Notes under the pieces: model-generated | Seen by the model: only the letters and a program-made list of their open reading frames with translations | What the model was told of the DNA's origin: nothing | The model's database searches: none | Made by a program: the position numbers and the translations under genes | Shown here: positions 51,066-60,851 of the stretch, piece by piece | Layout: each line of letters begins with the position of its first letter | Numbering within the stretch: position 1 is the stretch's first letter | Origin: Streptococcus sp. X13SY08 | GTDB lineage: Bacteria; Bacillota; Bacilli; Lactobacillales; Streptococcaceae | Length of the DNA stretch: 64,000 bases | Direction of reading: 5' to 3' | Assembly (NCBI RefSeq): GCF_001182825.2 | Contig: NZ_LFYO02000002.1 | Coordinates: forward strand, 744,001 to 808,000

Positions 51066-51154
51066 TCCCTTCTAAAATTTCTCTTTCTTTTTTACTAAAT
51101 AAGTTAACAAAGACTGTTAACTCCATTTATTTCTACAGATTGTGCCAACAATGT

Positions 51155-51556
51155 TTATCCAAACACCATCAGCCAAATCTTAGGCACAAAGATAATCAGC
51201 CCTACCAATAAAGCAAAGCCGGAAACAAACAAAACTGCCCCTGCCGCCATATCTTTGGCATTTTTAGCCAACATGGAGAAGTGATAATTACTAGCCAAAT
51301 CGACTACATTTTCAACGGCAGAGTTGATGATTTCAAAGGCAATGACCAAGCTGATGCTAAGCAGCAAAAAAAGCCATTCGATAACATTGACTCGGAAAAT
51401 CAAACCCGCCAAGACCACTAAAACAGCCGATAAGGCATGTTTTTTCATGTTACGTTCTTCCTTGAAGGCCGTAAATAAACCCGTGACCGCAAATTCCATA
51501 CTGGCTACTAAATCACGGTTTTTCCATTTTTTTTGATTATTCTCTTGTAAGTCCAT
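51155..51556 (-). CDS. dgkA: Diacylglycerol/undecaprenol kinase
   Basis: Membrane kinase of the DgkA family, 133 residues, three hydrophobic helices (about 38-58, 60-78, 105-128). The signature [21 protein letters not shown] (written here in two parts, ENVVDLA and [12 protein letters not shown]) is present. Gram-positive members phosphorylate undecaprenol for the wall lipid carrier cycle. It overlaps the end of ybeY by 20 bases. Intact. Confidence 0.9.
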   Translation of the reverse strand: MDLQENNQKKWKNRDLVASMEFAVTGLFTAFKEERNMKKHALSAVLVVLAGLIFRVNVIEWLFLLLSISLVIAFEIINSAVENVVDLASNYHFSMLAKNAKDMAAGAVLFVSGFALLVGLIIFVPKIWLMVFG

Positions 51557-52034
51557 AAGCTGTCAAAATCTCTTCCTGTAGTCCAAACATTTCCGCTTCT
51601 TCCTCTGGCGTATAGTGATCATAACCATTGACATGAAGGAAACCATGGACCGCTAAAAAGCCCATTTCCCGCTCAAAAGAATGCCCATAATCTTCTGCCT
51701 GCTCACGCGCTTTGTCGATGGAAATATAAAGCTCACCAATGTAACTATCAAAATCTTCCATCATCTCCGCAAGCTCAGGATTGTCCAGCAAATCCTCTTC
51801 ATCAAAAATAATCTCTGTCTCAGGGTTGTACTCCAGGCTAACCACATCTGTTGGCCGATCGATGCCACGGTACTCCAAGTTGACCTCGTGCACACGCTTA
51901 TTGTCCACGAAGGTCACAGCCATTTCCTTTTTCTCTTTGCCGATTTTTTGGGCAGCAAAATCGAGCAAATCTAAAATCTGCTCCTGCATGTCTTGTGAAA
52001 CCTGCCCCGTCTCATCCACCATTTCGATATACAT
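51537..52034 (-). CDS. ybeY: Endoribonuclease YbeY
   Basis: Zinc-dependent RNase for 16S rRNA 3'-end maturation and ribosome quality control, 165 residues. The metal motif [11 protein letters not shown] lies near 128-138. The frame is open 75 codons upstream, but similarity begins at [11 protein letters not shown]. First of the ybeY-dgkA-era order shared across streptococci. Intact. Confidence 0.94.
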   Translation of the reverse strand: MYIEMVDETGQVSQDMQEQILDLLDFAAQKIGKEKKEMAVTFVDNKRVHEVNLEYRGIDRPTDVVSLEYNPETEIIFDEEDLLDNPELAEMMEDFDSYIGELYISIDKAREQAEDYGHSFEREMGFLAVHGFLHVNGYDHYTPEEEAEMFGLQEEILTAYGLTRE

Positions 52035-52092
52035 AGTCCACCCGTCACTTTCTTTGTCCCCATTATACCATAAAAAGCCCGAGCCACAAAGA

Positions 52093-52112
52093 AAAGGCGG
52101 TCTCCCGCCTTC
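52093..52112 (-). terminator. Terminator between HAD pseudogene and ybeY
   Basis: On the minus strand GGCGG / CCGCC with loop GAGA, followed by TTTTCTTT. Confidence 0.6.
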
Positions 52113-52804
52113 TACTGATTCTCCTTCATCCAGTCCAGTATTTGAACCGCGTCTGTCACCACAGCATCCGCCTCTATCTTTTTGGAAATAGCAGAGCGAC
52201 CACGATGATTGTACCAAATACACTGCCAGCCAGCTTGCTGCCAATGACATCATTTTCAAAGGAATCCCCCCACATAGACAAGCTCGGAAGCAGGCAAGTT
52301 CAAACGTTCTTCCATCATCCGGAAAATCTCCACAGATGGCTTAGTCACACCAACCTGACCAGAAATGATGATATGTTCTGGGGAAATCCATTTGTCTAAA
52401 CCCAAGGCCTGAATTTTCCGCTCTTGGTGGCGATGCGGTCCATTGGTAATGATTCCTAGCTTAATCCCATGTTGATAGCAAAATTCAAAAATAGCAACAA
52501 AATCAGCTGGTAATTCTAAATGCCCTTGAAAATAAGCATATTGCTGCTGCAGGTCCAAAGCTTTATCATCCGAAATAGTCATACCATTCTTTGCAAAAGC
52601 CGATTTCATACGATAAATGTGACTGGCTTCCAAGGAAATCTCTCCTGTCACAGCCGCTTCAAAGACCTCATCCGCAAAGGTCCGAAAATCCAAATAGAGC
52701 TGTCTAAGCTGCGTTTCTGTCAGTCCATAGGCTGCAATCGAACGCACAAGAGGCTGCATCTGATCATACAAAGTATCATCCAAATCAAAAATCGTTGCTT
52801 TCAT
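52113..52804 (-). pseudogene. HAD-family hydrolase with two compensating frameshifts
   Basis: HAD phosphatase starting MKATIFDLDDTLYD (nucleophile Asp) with motif II IITNGP. After ELVYVGG the frame meets a stop: a run of six G where five would give [12 protein letters not shown], the motif IV aspartates. About 30 bases later a GCAA unit seems lost from a GCAAGCAA repeat, which brings the frame back to [14 protein letters not shown] and on to KENQ, stop at 52113. Net change is -3, but stops lie between the two sites. Family role probably nucleotide or sugar phosphatase. Confidence 0.8.
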
Positions 52805-52847
52805 ATCTTTATTGTAGCAAAAATCTAGTAAACTTTCTTACCCTATC

Positions 52848-54588
52848 TTACACTTTCTGTTGAATCTTATGCATCTGTGCATAGTTTCCACCTAGAGCTA
52901 GGAGTTCCTCATGAGTACCACGTTCAATGATATGCCCCGCATCCAGAACCAAAATCTGATCTGCATTTTGGATGGTGGACAGGCGATGAGCGATGATAAA
53001 GGTCGTGCGACCTTCTTTGATCACTTCCATAGCCCGCTGGATAATCTCCTCTGTCTCCGTATCAATGTGGGAAGTCGCCTCATCCAAGATCAGAATTTTA
53101 GGATTGGAAAAGAGAGTGCGGGAAAAGGCAATGAGCTGGCGCTCCCCTACTGGAGAAGGCAGCTCCCTTTTCGACAACTGGCTCATCAATGCCCTTTTCC
53201 AACCGCCCCAACAAATCCTTGGCACCCACTTTTTCCAGCGCTTGGCGAATCTCACAAGGATCTGCATCTTTCTTGTCCATACTGACATTGCTAGCAATGG
53301 TTCCAGTAAATAAATACGGATCCTGCAAAACAATTCCCATATTGCTGCGCAAACTCTCTCTAGAAAACAGTGAAATATCTTGCCCATCAATCAAAATTTG
53401 TCCCTTTTGCGGTTCATAAAAGCGATAAAGCAAGTTCATGATGGATGATTTCCCAGAGCCTGTGTGCCCCACAAGTGCTATCGTTTCCCCTTTTTTAGCC
53501 TCGATTGAAATATCCTGTAAAACAGGCTTTCCTTACTCGTAGGCGAATTCCACATGGTCAAAGACCACATTTCCTTCTTTGACTTCTAAGTTCGCATCCG
53601 CATCTGCTTCCACTTCTTGGTCCAGCAAATCCAACACCCGTTGACCCGTTTCCACCGACCGATGAATATTAGGTAATTGCCGCACTAGCATACCCATTAA
53701 GTCAAATAAATTAATAACGTAATTTAGGTAAACAAATAGACGACCAGCACTCAAGGCTGAATGACCTGACAAAAATTGCATTCCAACGATGGTTAGAATC
53801 GCAGTTACCAGCATGTTTTTGACAAATTCACTGAGTGGCCAAGAGGCAATAGACATGGCCCAAATAATACGATTGTCCGCATCTTTCATCTTGGTCGCTG
53901 TCTGATCAAATTCCGCTAGCACTGCCTCTTCCTGCCGATAAAGCTGAATGAGACTAGCCCCGTTCATGATTTCATTGACCTGTGTATTGACCTCGCTTCT
54001 AGCATCGTAGAAATCCTTCATAGGCTTATCAGGCAAGCGTTTGTAGATCACTTGTAAACCATAAAAAGCTGGTAAGAGAATGAGCAGCACCGCTCCCAAA
54101 ATAGGGTTCAGGAAGAAAATAATTCCATAAACAAAGGCAACCCGCAGAATATTTGTAAAAATATGTACTAACATGCCATAGAATTGTGTTCTTAGAGTCT
54201 CGGTATCGTTGACAATTCGTGTTGCAATTTTCCCAGCAGGCTTATCGTCGAAATAAGAAATAGGGAGACGCTGCATGGTTTCATAAGCACGATTGCGCAT
54301 GAGCTCTGCTATTTTATTGGCACAGTGCATGAGTAAGCGAGTCGCCACATAAGAGAAACCTGCCCCTAGTGTCACGAGAACAAGATAGAATCCCAACTGC
54401 CGCAAAAAATCCGCTTGATTAAATGCTAAACCTTTTCCAAGCTTGGTCAACGGTCCGTCAATGACCCGCTGCAATAAGAGCGGTGACAACTGACCGCTGA
54501 TAATAGCAAGCACAAATACCGTGACTGCCAGTAGAAAGAGACCCTTGATGTAGCGAATTTCTTTCAATAATCGTACAATAACTCTCAT
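52848..54588 (-). pseudogene. ABC exporter half-subunit 2 (YheH/BmrD-like), nonsense and frameshift
   Basis: Second gene of a heterodimeric exporter. Membrane domain and linker read to VVFDHVEFAYE, then TAA (53533-53535); the same frame continues GKPVLQDISIEAKKGETIAL with Walker A GHTGSGKSS. A second lesion, one extra A in SPV/SSGERQL near 53149, shifts the ABC signature; the next frame carries [12 protein letters not shown], Walker B ILILDEA and the switch IIAHRLS. Two independent lesions. The ribosome site GGAGG lies over the end of the first half-gene, one base upstream. Confidence 0.87.
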
Positions 54589-54589
54589 C

Positions 54590-56254
54590 TTATTCTCCTC
54601 CTTCCTGGCTCTGCTGCCGTTGGTATTGTTCATAATACCAGCCTCCTAAGGCCAATAGCTGAGCTGGAGTGCCTTCTTCGACAATCCGGCCATCTTCCAT
54701 GACTAATACCCAGTCAGCGTGGTTAACCGCAGACAAGCGGTGCGTCACGATGACATTGGTTTTTCCAGCACGCTCCTTTTGAATATTTTCAATAATTTTT
54801 CGCTCTGTCCGAGCGTCAACTGCTGACAAGGAGTCATCCAAAATCAAGAGCTCTGGCTCCCGTAAGAAAGCGCGTGCAATAGAAATCCGTTGCTTTTGTC
54901 CTCCTGAAATGGACACACCCCGCTCACCAATCATGGTCTCTAAACCATTTGACATCCGATCCAAATCGTCTTTGAAAGCCGCTGTTTCAGTAGATTTTGC
55001 AATGGATTCTTTGGAAGCATCCTTCTTACCAAGAGCAATATTTTCTCCCACCGATTTTGAAAACAAAATATGTTCTTGCGGCACATAACCAATTAAATGC
55101 TCGATTGAGATCCGCGAATAGTGAGCAATTCCTTGTCCATCTAAAAAGAAATTTCCTTGTCCCAGTGGATATTGCCGTGAAAACTGACGAATCAAGGTTG
55201 TCTTACCTGAGCCCGTTTTTCCGACAATCCCAACTGTCTGACCGCGCTTGAGAGTCCAATTAATACCCGTTAAACTCTTGCGCTCCGCATGTGGATAAGC
55301 AAAATCATAGTCCCTAAAAGCAAAATCCTCCACAAACTGGGCTACTTCTTTCCCATTTTCCTCCATGTCATCGCCCGTTGTGATCAATTCATTCACCTTT
55401 TCAAAAGAAGTTTTCCCCGTCTGATAGACTAAGATAAAATCCGATAACATGAACAATGGCTCAATCAAAGATACCATATACAGTTGAAGTGCAATGACCT
55501 GCCCTAGCGATAATTGCCCTGCCATCAGATAGCGTGCTCCCAAAAGCAAGACTAGGACAGTCGACAATCCCATGAAAAAATTGGCCATAGGTCCGTATAA
55601 GGACTGGTAAGTCATGATGTGTTCTCCCTCATGAGCTAGATTTCTCGTTTTCTCATGAAAACGATTGCCCTGCACCGCTTTTTTACTATAGGCCCGCATG
55701 ACACGAATCCCTTCCACCGCTTCTAATACCTCATTATTGAGTGCCGCAACCGCCTCACGATTTCGTTCAATAATCACATCCTGTTTTTCCATGAAATCAC
55801 AAACGTAGCTGGCAGGATAAAGGCGATCATGGCACCTGCGTAGACCACAATCATAAGGCCATAGCCGACCATTTCCATGAGTCCCTCAACATCTGTTGAA
55901 AACCGCGTCAGCATATCTCCTGGCCGAAATTTTTTCATAAAATGGCGTCCGCATGGTCACCAATTTCTTGAAAGCACGCTGTTGCATCCCAAACTTGAAA
56001 TTGACTGAACCCTGAAATAATTTATAATGCCAAATGTAGGCAGACAGGTAATTAAGCCCTGACGCTACTGCCAAAATGACCATATCACGGGTCAATGAAC
56101 CCGCAGTCATTGTCTCATGTGATAATTGATCTACCAAGCGCTGGATAACCTGCGTTGGAATCAAGAGTGTCACATCATAGACAATAATCAAGACCGCAAT
56201 CAGCAGATACATCCACTTATGCTGCTTGACATAATCAAAAATTAACCCAAACAT
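54590..56254 (-). pseudogene. ABC exporter half-subunit 1 (YheI/BmrC-like), frameshift and deletion
   Basis: Starts MFGLIFDYVKQHKWMYL after GGAGAAGAAA. In RTPFYEK a run of six A replaces five, so FRPGDMLTRFSTDVEG is read out of frame. That second frame reaches ATFVISWK, where about 21 residues are missing before KQDVIIERNREAVAALN (frame offset 1 mod 3). From there the ATPase domain is complete: Walker A GKTGSGKTT, signature ISGGQKQRISIARAF, LLILDDS with Asp in place of Glu. Preceded by a leader peptide and terminator as in the bmrB-bmrCD system. Confidence 0.87.
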
Positions 56255-56318
56255 TTTCTTCTCCTTATCCTCTCCATCCAAATTTCCTAAGCCATCTGTT
56301 TCTCTTGCAAAAAAGCAC

Positions 56319-56361
56319 ACAAAAAGACCCAGATAGAGTCATATCATACTCCATCTGAGGC
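56319..56361 (-). terminator. Attenuator-type terminator before ABC exporter pair
   Basis: On the minus strand CCTCAGATGGAGT pairs with ACTCTATCTGGG across ATGATATG and is followed by TCTTTTT. It lies between the 21-codon leader ORF and the exporter start. An upstream CTTGAGGGG could pair with the CCTC of the 5' arm as a competing fold. Confidence 0.6.
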
Positions 56362-56383
56362 CCCTCAAGTCCGCAAAAATAAA

Positions 56384-56449
56384 CTAAGAGATGTTCTTAG
56401 AAAGGAGCATTTGTCTATTCAATTGTTGTTTCATCATTTTTGTATTCAT
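56384..56449 (-). CDS. 21-residue leader peptide of ABC exporter operon
   Basis: MNTKMMKQQLNRQMLLSKNI plus Ser, with an ideal ribosome site (AAAGGAG, seven bases before ATG). Its stop is 22 bases upstream of a terminator hairpin that precedes the exporter genes. In Bacillus subtilis the bmrB leader controls the homologous bmrCD exporter by ribosome-dependent attenuation. The peptide is basic and hydrophilic and not similar to BmrB by eye. Function as a leader is inferred from layout. Confidence 0.55.
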   Translation of the reverse strand: MNTKMMKQQLNRQMLLSKNIS

Positions 56450-56606
56450 GATAGTTCTCCTTTCTGTTTTCTAGTTCACATTCTATCAGAAAAAATAGAG
56501 ATATCAAGGGTATTTTAGGAAATTATGAAAAAAACAACCTTGATTGACTATAAAAAATATAATATAATTATTAATGTATAATTTACCAAATTAAAAGGAG
56601 ATTTTT

Positions 56607-57290
56607 ATGAAAAGTAAAAACGGAATTTTGAAAACTATCGGATTGATTATTTTAGCTGTCCTAGTTTTCTCACTACTACTGGCACTTTCTCCACTTGCTC
56701 TCATCATAGGTGGTGTTGGATATTGGTATTTTACTAAGAAAAAACCTGATTCTAAAATGAAAAAATACTCTATGATTCTAGGAATTGTTGGCTTAATTGG
56801 TTCTATTTTATTGGTTGCAATAGGAGGGAGCGATAGACCAAAAAATAAAACTAATGAGACTTCTGAAGTTTCAGCATTAGCTAGTTCTAAAGAAATGAGT
56901 TCCAAGTCTGAAACTAAAGTAGATAGTACTCAATCGAACAAAGAGGCTGAAGAAAAAGCTAGACGTGACCCTAACAATTATCCAACTATAGCTTATGATG
57001 AAATGGCAAGAAATGGTGATGCACATGCTGGAGAAAACTTACAGATTACAGGAAAAGTAATTCAGGTTCAGGATGACGGGTCTGGCGGAGCTACGTTACG
57101 AATTGCAACATCTGCGGATGGATACGACGATGTTTATCTTGTACAAATCGATGCTGCAGAATGGACGGGGCATAGGCTCTTAGAAGACGATTTAATCACC
57201 GTTTATGGTGTTATATATGGTTTATATTCGTATGAGACTGTATTAGGAAATAAACAAACGGTACCTGCCATCGTTGATGTATTCTATTAG
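56607..57290 (+). CDS. Membrane-anchored protein with OB-like C-terminal domain
   Basis: 227 residues. Two hydrophobic helices (about 8-42 and 54-72) are followed by a Ser/Lys/Glu-rich linker (about 75-120) and a compact domain (about 122-227: YPTIAYDEMARNGDAHAGEN, then LQITGKVIQVQDDG, ending VPAIVDVFY). This type of domain recurs in firmicute membrane and phage-associated proteins; its role is not known to me. A ribosome site AAAAGGAGA precedes the ATG. It is a monocistronic, AT-rich gene beside tRNA-Thr and may be acquired. Confidence 0.65.
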   Translation: MKSKNGILKTIGLIILAVLVFSLLLALSPLALIIGGVGYWYFTKKKPDSKMKKYSMILGIVGLIGSILLVAIGGSDRPKNKTNETSEVSALASSKEMSSKSETKVDSTQSNKEAEEKARRDPNNYPTIAYDEMARNGDAHAGENLQITGKVIQVQDDGSGGATLRIATSADGYDDVYLVQIDAAEWTGHRLLEDDLITVYGVIYGLYSYETVLGNKQTVPAIVDVFY

Positions 57291-57598
57291 CAATTTTATA
57301 GATCCATCATTGGAGTTCTTCTTACATATTTTATAGATATTTAGTCAAATTTTATGGGACAATAACTATTAATATTTTCAAAAATAAACTAAAAAATGTT
57401 ATTTTTTGCAAAGAATTATACAAATATCTCATTTATTTCGCAAAATTTATAATTAATTCTAGAATTTTTATAATTTGAGGTTCTACCAATTTAGAAGAGA
57501 TAGTACTCTTAATAATACAAAACTCCAACTCCAACTCAATGAGATGGATTGCTATGCTAGTTACTGCCTTCATATCCCAACTTGCCAGAAATTAACCT

Positions 57599-57632
57599 AG
57601 TGAAAAGCCTTGTTTTAGAGGCTTTTTATTTT
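57599..57632 (+). terminator. Terminator hairpin
   Basis: AAAAGCCT / AGGCTTTT with loop TGTTTTAG-type sequence, followed by TATTTTTC. Confidence 0.6.
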
Positions 57633-57694
57633 TCTTTCAGATTAATTATTGACAATTTTTTAAATATTTTGAGCAGATTTGGGGCAGACATAAC

Positions 57695-57722
57695 AAAAAC
57701 CCTTGTAAATCAAGGGTTTTCT
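57695..57722. terminator. Terminator hairpin next to tRNA-Thr
   Basis: AAAACCCTTG / CAAGGGTTTT with loop TAAAT. It can end transcription of the tRNA gene (minus strand) or of the plus-strand gene. Confidence 0.65.
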
Positions 57723-57732
57723 GTATTTCTTA

Positions 57733-57805
57733 TGCTAGTTGCCGGGATTGAACCGGCGACCTCATCCTTACCATGGATGCGCTCTACCGACTGAGCTAAA
57801 CCAGC
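57733..57805 (-). tRNA. tRNA-Thr (GGT anticodon)
   Basis: 73 bases on the minus strand with acceptor stem GCTGGTT / AACTAGC (one mismatch-tolerant pair), D arm GCTC...GAGC, anticodon arm CATCC-ATGGTAA-GGATG with anticodon GGT, T arm GCCGG-TTCAATC-CCGGC, and discriminator A. CCA is not encoded. Confidence 0.95.
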
Positions 57806-57886
57806 AATACCTACTTATTGTAACATAAATAGGTTGTTTGTCAATAGACTTTTTTGAAAATCAAGCGGTTTCCCGCTTCGCTTTTT

Positions 57887-59392
57887 TTACAGCAATTCTT
57901 CTAATTTGCTTTGATTGACGTGTGGATAATTAGCTAAGAAAGTATGCAATTCCTTCAATACAGTTGGCATAAATCCTAACTGATCATTTTCGATTTGCAA
58001 GACTAAAAGTGGCTCGTGGAGGCTCATACGCAAGAGGAACCAGCCTTGTCCAAATGGTTCTTTCAAGGTAAAACGAATGCCTTCTTCATTTTCAGGATTG
58101 AAAACAAAGCCCTCTACTGGATAATTTCCCAAATCTTCAATAATTTGACGTCCAAGTTTTTTATAATCAGGTGTTTCTAACTTGAAGCGAACTTCTTGTG
58201 TTTCCACCGGTTGTTTCAAATCCGCAATCAAATCATCCACCGTTTGATCTTTTTGTGCCAGTTTTGGTAAGAGCATGAGGATTTTCGCTGCGGCATAGGT
58301 CCCATCATCTAGGAAATAATTTTCCTTGAACGCCGCATGTCCACTGGTTTCAATGGCAAGTTGGCAATCCACACCCGCTTCATTCGCTTCTATAGCACGA
58401 TTGATGACATTGCGGTAACCAGAAATATAGCGAATTTGTTTGCCGCCCAATTTCTCAATAAAATCTTTCAAATGATCAGAGGTTGGAGAGTTGGTCACAA
58501 TGCTAGTACCAGGATGTTCTGACAAAGCAATTTGACTGAGAATGGCAATCAAATTATTACGGTTAAGAATCTCTCCTTGGCTAGTCACAACAGCAGCACG
58601 GTCCACATCTGTATCAAAGATAATCCCCAAATCAGCTTTTTCTTTCAGAACAGCCGCTTGAATACTTGCCATAGCCTCTTTGTTATCTGGATTTGGAATG
58701 TGATTTGGGAAGGTACCATCTGGTTCCAAGAATTGTGAACCGCTTGTATCCGCACCCAGTTCTGTCAAGACGCGTTCTGCAAAAAATCCACCAGCTCCAT
58801 TACCCGCGTCCACAATGATTTTCATACCTGCAAGCGGTTGGTTAGTAGCTACACCACTACCTTTACGGATTTTTCCAACAAGGTCCGCAGAATAAGGTGT
58901 TAAAATATCCGCTTTGCCAATATGACCTGTACCCCCATTGTCATTTTGATCCGTATGCTCTAAGATATAGTCGATGTCTTCGTGCTCCGCTCCGCCATTT
59001 TTGGAAAATATCTTAATCCCATTAAAATAGTAAGGGAGGTGACTAGCAGTTATCATGACACCCGCATCACAAGAAAATTCCTCATATTGGGTCGCCATGA
59101 ACATGGCTGGGGTCGTCGCAAGTCCAAAATCAATGACGTCCACTCCCTGAGCTTGTAGTTGGTCCGTGAGAACCTGTGCCAAATCAGGACCACTCAAGCG
59201 GCTATCTCGCCCCACACCGATAGTTAAATGACCCGCTTGATAGGCTTCTTCATTGGCTACTCGTAACCAGCTCACCAAGCCCGCTGCGATTTGTTTCACC
59301 GCATCTGGTGTCAAATTCACTGCCCATTCGTCCGTTGCAATAGCAACGCCTCGAATATCCGAACCATTTTGCAACTGTGCTAATTCTGTCAT
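57887..59392 (-). CDS. Phosphohexomutase (phosphoglucomutase/phosphomannomutase family)
   Basis: 501 residues, four-domain alpha-D-phosphohexomutase. Active serine in MITASHLPYYFNG, metal loop FDTDVDRAA, sugar-binding ETSGHAAFKEN, phosphate-binding C-terminal domain. The ORF is open 44 codons upstream, but GGAGGACGTTT before ATG 59392 sets the start. It interconverts hexose 1- and 6-phosphates; which hexose is not decided by sequence. Intact and monocistronic. Confidence 0.88.
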   Translation of the reverse strand: MTELAQLQNGSDIRGVAIATDEWAVNLTPDAVKQIAAGLVSWLRVANEEAYQAGHLTIGVGRDSRLSGPDLAQVLTDQLQAQGVDVIDFGLATTPAMFMATQYEEFSCDAGVMITASHLPYYFNGIKIFSKNGGAEHEDIDYILEHTDQNDNGGTGHIGKADILTPYSADLVGKIRKGSGVATNQPLAGMKIIVDAGNGAGGFFAERVLTELGADTSGSQFLEPDGTFPNHIPNPDNKEAMASIQAAVLKEKADLGIIFDTDVDRAAVVTSQGEILNRNNLIAILSQIALSEHPGTSIVTNSPTSDHLKDFIEKLGGKQIRYISGYRNVINRAIEANEAGVDCQLAIETSGHAAFKENYFLDDGTYAAAKILMLLPKLAQKDQTVDDLIADLKQPVETQEVRFKLETPDYKKLGRQIIEDLGNYPVEGFVFNPENEEGIRFTLKEPFGQGWFLLRMSLHEPLLVLQIENDQLGFMPTVLKELHTFLANYPHVNQSKLEELL

Positions 59393-59466
59393 AAACGTCC
59401 TCCGTTTTGTTTGCGTTTTCATTATTTTATCATAAATTAGGGTTTTAGAAAACTTTGGATAAGAAA

Positions 59467-59497
59467 AAACAATGAACGGGAGACCATTCATTGTTTT
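59467..59497 (-). terminator. phoH terminator
   Basis: AACAATGAA / TTCATTGTT hairpin followed on the minus strand by TTTTTC, between phoH and the mutase gene. Confidence 0.75.
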
Positions 59498-59539
59498 AAA
59501 ATACACTGCTAATCCTATTGACATTTAGGATTACTGAGC

Positions 59540-60490
59540 TTACTCTGCCTCCTCTGGCAATTCACCGATTACTTCGTAGCTAGTTAGACCAGAAGCAGGC
59601 TCTTCTTCCTGCACAAGGGGAGTTGGTCCACTTTCGTAGGCTTTGATAATGTCTGCAACAACTGGATGGCGTACGACGTCTTTGGCGGAAAAATGAACGA
59701 AGTCAATCTGCTTGATATGTTTCAATTTTTCGTCAGCATCAATCAAACCCGACTTAACCTTGCGTGGCAGGTCAATCTGACTGGTGTCTCCATTGACAAT
59801 CATCTTAGAATTAAAACCAAGACGGGTCAGGAACATCTTCATCTGCACAATCGTCGTATTCTGTGCCTCATCAAGAATGACAAAAGCATCATCCAATGTC
59901 CGCCCACGCATGTAGGCTAAGGGTGCAATTTCAATAATTTCCCGCTCCATGAGGCGAGCTGTCTGTTCTTTACCTAAAATCTGATAGAGGGCATCGTAAA
60001 CCGGACGGAGATAGGGATCCACTTTTTCCTTGAGGTCTCCTGGCAAAAATCCTAGACTTTCACCAGCTTCTACCGCAGGACGAGTTAAAATAATTCGTTT
60101 GACTTGTCCACGCTTGAGGGCTGTCACTGCAAGAGTCACCGCTAGAAAAGTCTTCCCTGTTCCCGCAGGACCAATGCCGAATACCACATCATGGTGCTTA
60201 ACGCTGTCTACATAAACCTTCTGTCCCAGCGTTTTGATGCGAATCGGTTTCCCATAATTGTCCTTGATAATTTCTTCTTCGTAGAGAGCGACAAATTTGT
60301 CAATGGAACCCGCCTGGGCCATGGAAAGCGCAGTAATCACATCAGAAGTATTGACAATCATGCCTCGTCCGACCAAAACCAACAGGGCTTCAATGGCAAG
60401 ACGCGCAGTTTCCACTGCTTCTTGTTCATCGCCTAATATCTGCACACGCTCTGTTCGTGCATGAATGACCACACCAAGATTATCTTCCAT
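59540..60490 (-). CDS. phoH: PhoH-family ATPase, N-terminally truncated by a deletion
   Basis: 317-residue remainder of a PhoH/YbeZ ATPase linked to RNA metabolism. ATPase motifs are whole: GPAGTGKT, AFVILDEAQN, VNGDTSQIDLP. The usual N-terminus is cut: TTG 60513 starts LQEFSVD, then TGA; the 22 residues ITL...HLKL that should lie between SVD and MEDNLG are lost, consistent with a 64-base deletion. The TGA overlaps the ATG of MEDNLG as TGATG, so ribosomes finishing the seven-codon stub could restart there. AAGGAAAATAAT precedes the TTG. Confidence 0.88.
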   Translation of the reverse strand: MEDNLGVVIHARTERVQILGDEQEAVETARLAIEALLVLVGRGMIVNTSDVITALSMAQAGSIDKFVALYEEEIIKDNYGKPIRIKTLGQKVYVDSVKHHDVVFGIGPAGTGKTFLAVTLAVTALKRGQVKRIILTRPAVEAGESLGFLPGDLKEKVDPYLRPVYDALYQILGKEQTARLMEREIIEIAPLAYMRGRTLDDAFVILDEAQNTTIVQMKMFLTRLGFNSKMIVNGDTSQIDLPRKVKSGLIDADEKLKHIKQIDFVHFSAKDVVRHPVVADIIKAYESGPTPLVQEEEPASGLTSYEVIGELPEEAE

Positions 60491-60603
60491 CAATCAACAG
60501 AAAATTCTTGCAAATTATTTTCCTTTTCTTTGTTTGATTATCCACATTATAACAAAAATCTCCAAGGAATGCCCTCAAAAAGCTATGCAGCTATGCTATT
60601 ATT

Positions 60604-60640
60604 CAAAAAAGCCAAGGAAGAAATTTCCTTAGCTAAGAAT
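60604..60640 (-). terminator. Terminator after oleate hydratase gene
   Basis: On the minus strand TAGCTAAGGAA / TTCCTTGGCT hairpin with loop ATTTC, followed by six T. Confidence 0.65.
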
Positions 60641-60659
60641 AAAGACAATGTCTTCGTTT

Positions 60660-60790
60660 GATACTTTCCTTAGGTGATGCGGACGTCAGCGACTTCTTAC
60701 AGAATTCCATGCCTAAACTTTGAGCCTCGTCTCAAAGTTTCCGTGTATCAGAAATACTAATATTTCTGATACTTTCATCACGGTGGAAGT
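60660..60790 (-). repeat. Structured intergenic element with two perfect hairpins
   Basis: GTATCAGAAAT / ATTTCTGATAC (60754-60781) and AACTTTGAG / CTCAAAGTT (60715-60739), followed on the minus strand by TTAGGCATGGAATTC and AAGTCGCTGACGTCCGCAT. The sequence resembles intergenic repeats I associate with S. suis. It fills most of the 338-base gap between oleate hydratase and phoH. Confidence 0.55.
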
Positions 60791-60851
60791 ATTCGCCTTG
60801 GCTCGCATTGATCACATAAAAAATGATGTTTATTTTGTCAGTCTACTGACT

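Larger units (their letters stand above)
57553..57740. other. Direct repeat matching the tRNA-Thr 3' end, possible integration scar
   Basis: TATGCTAGTT at 57553-57562 recurs at 57731-57740, where it forms the 3' end of tRNA-Thr; GCC follows both, directly at the tRNA and after three bases at the copy. This is the layout of attachment sites left by integrating elements. The whole 57291-57732 gap has no gene; it is AT-rich and also holds two terminator hairpins. Confidence 0.4.

Noticed and set aside
51537..52259. 240-residue version of YbeY
   Set aside because: The first 75 codons have no similarity to YbeY and cross the terminator of the preceding gene; the 165-residue start fits the family.
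57600..57640. GTTTTAGAGG resembling a type II CRISPR repeat or tracrRNA
   Set aside because: Only a short match, part of a terminator hairpin; no repeats with spacers and no cas genes nearby.
57582..57794. Plus-strand 70-codon ORF
   Set aside because: It runs through the tRNA-Thr gene in the antisense direction; no ribosome site.
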